A stretch of 6,236 bases of DNA from Deltaproteobacteria bacterium (GTDB lineage Bacteria; Desulfobacterota; Binatia; Bin18). The translations under genes and the position numbers were made by a program. Under the pieces are notes generated by a model. That model did no database searches and was not told the origin of the DNA. It was given only the letters and a program-made list of their open reading frames with translations. Shown in pieces: positions 6,088 to 6,236 of this stretch. The stretch covers positions 1-6,236 of the forward strand of contig JACQEL010000257.1 of the NCBI GenBank assembly GCA_016200595.1, written 5' to 3'. Numbering within the stretch: position 1 is the stretch's first letter; each line of letters opens with the position of its first letter.

Positions 6088-6236
6088 ATGGCAGAGCATA
6101 CCCAGGCTAACAACCCATTTATGAAGATGTTCGAGGAGCTGAATGCCCCGTTGTGTGGGCCGCTGAAGCAAACGGCGGCGCAGTGGATCGATACGAGCGC
6201 GGAATGGGCACTCAAAGCTGTGGAGTTAAACGAGAA
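6088..6236 (+). CDS. Phasin-like small protein (partial, runs off right edge)
   Basis: The first 49 codons are visible and open to the window end. The N-terminus (MAEHTQANNPFMKMFEELN) and the following amphipathic helical, Trp/Glu/Ala-rich segment (AAQWIDTSAEWALKAVELNE, 30-49) resemble phasins, which coat polyhydroxyalkanoate granules or lipid bodies, and HBHA-type proteins. There is no signal peptide. A strong RBS and an XRE regulator immediately upstream fit a regulated granule-protein gene. The phasin call rests on a short fragment and general composition, so it is tentative; another coiled-coil or helical protein is possible. Gene reality is well supported by RBS and open frame. Confidence 0.65.
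   Translation, partial: MAEHTQANNPFMKMFEELNAPLCGPLKQTAAQWIDTSAEWALKAVELNE

Overview
The window looks like a chromosomal stretch from an uncultured or poorly characterised free-living bacterium of moderate GC content. Genes have strong AAGGAG-type Shine-Dalgarno sites and intergenic gaps hold dispersed palindromic repeats. The content (large cyclase-ATPase-TPR signalling protein, clostripain-like protease, DapA-family aldolase, XRE regulator followed by a phasin-like gene, repeats of the GTGGGCA..TGCCCAC and CTGAGCGCAGCGAAGGG kinds) resembles soil or sediment Desulfobacterota/Binatota/Tectomicrobia-like genomes. That placement is inference from general style, not from a marker gene.

Left half, minus strand: two genes read leftward. 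First is a complete C11 (clostripain-family) cysteine peptidase (4022 to 2691). After 118 bp comes a large multidomain protein (2572 to beyond the left edge, 857 codons visible) with an N-terminal zinc ribbon, a class III nucleotide cyclase domain, an AAA/STAND-type ATPase and TPR-like helical repeats. The gap between them has a good sigma70-like promoter (TTGACA, 18 bp, GATAAT) and a 13-bp palindrome just downstream, so the cyclase gene probably has its own promoter even if the two genes are also co-transcribed.

Middle: a 321-bp divergent intergenic region with an 85-bp repeat with imperfect terminal inverted repeats, then on the plus strand a complete DapA/N-acetylneuraminate lyase superfamily aldolase (4344 to 5225). 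It keeps the Schiff-base Lys and catalytic Tyr but lacks the Arg typical of true dihydrodipicolinate synthase.

Right: a 361-bp repeat cluster with two near-identical 69-bp palindromic elements in direct orientation flanking a different 62-bp palindromic element. Then comes an XRE-family regulator (5587 to 5955) and the start of a small phasin-like protein (6088 to the right edge). The regions in front of these two genes share short words (AGTTAGC, GCTAGCA, TTGCG..AGCAA), which suggests that the regulator controls itself and its neighbour. The pair resembles, from memory, the mycobacterial Rv0474-hbhA arrangement.

No tRNA, rRNA, CRISPR array or intact transposase is visible. The most speculative but interesting idea is a functional link between the cyclase/ATPase sensor-like protein and the caspase-clan protease beside it.
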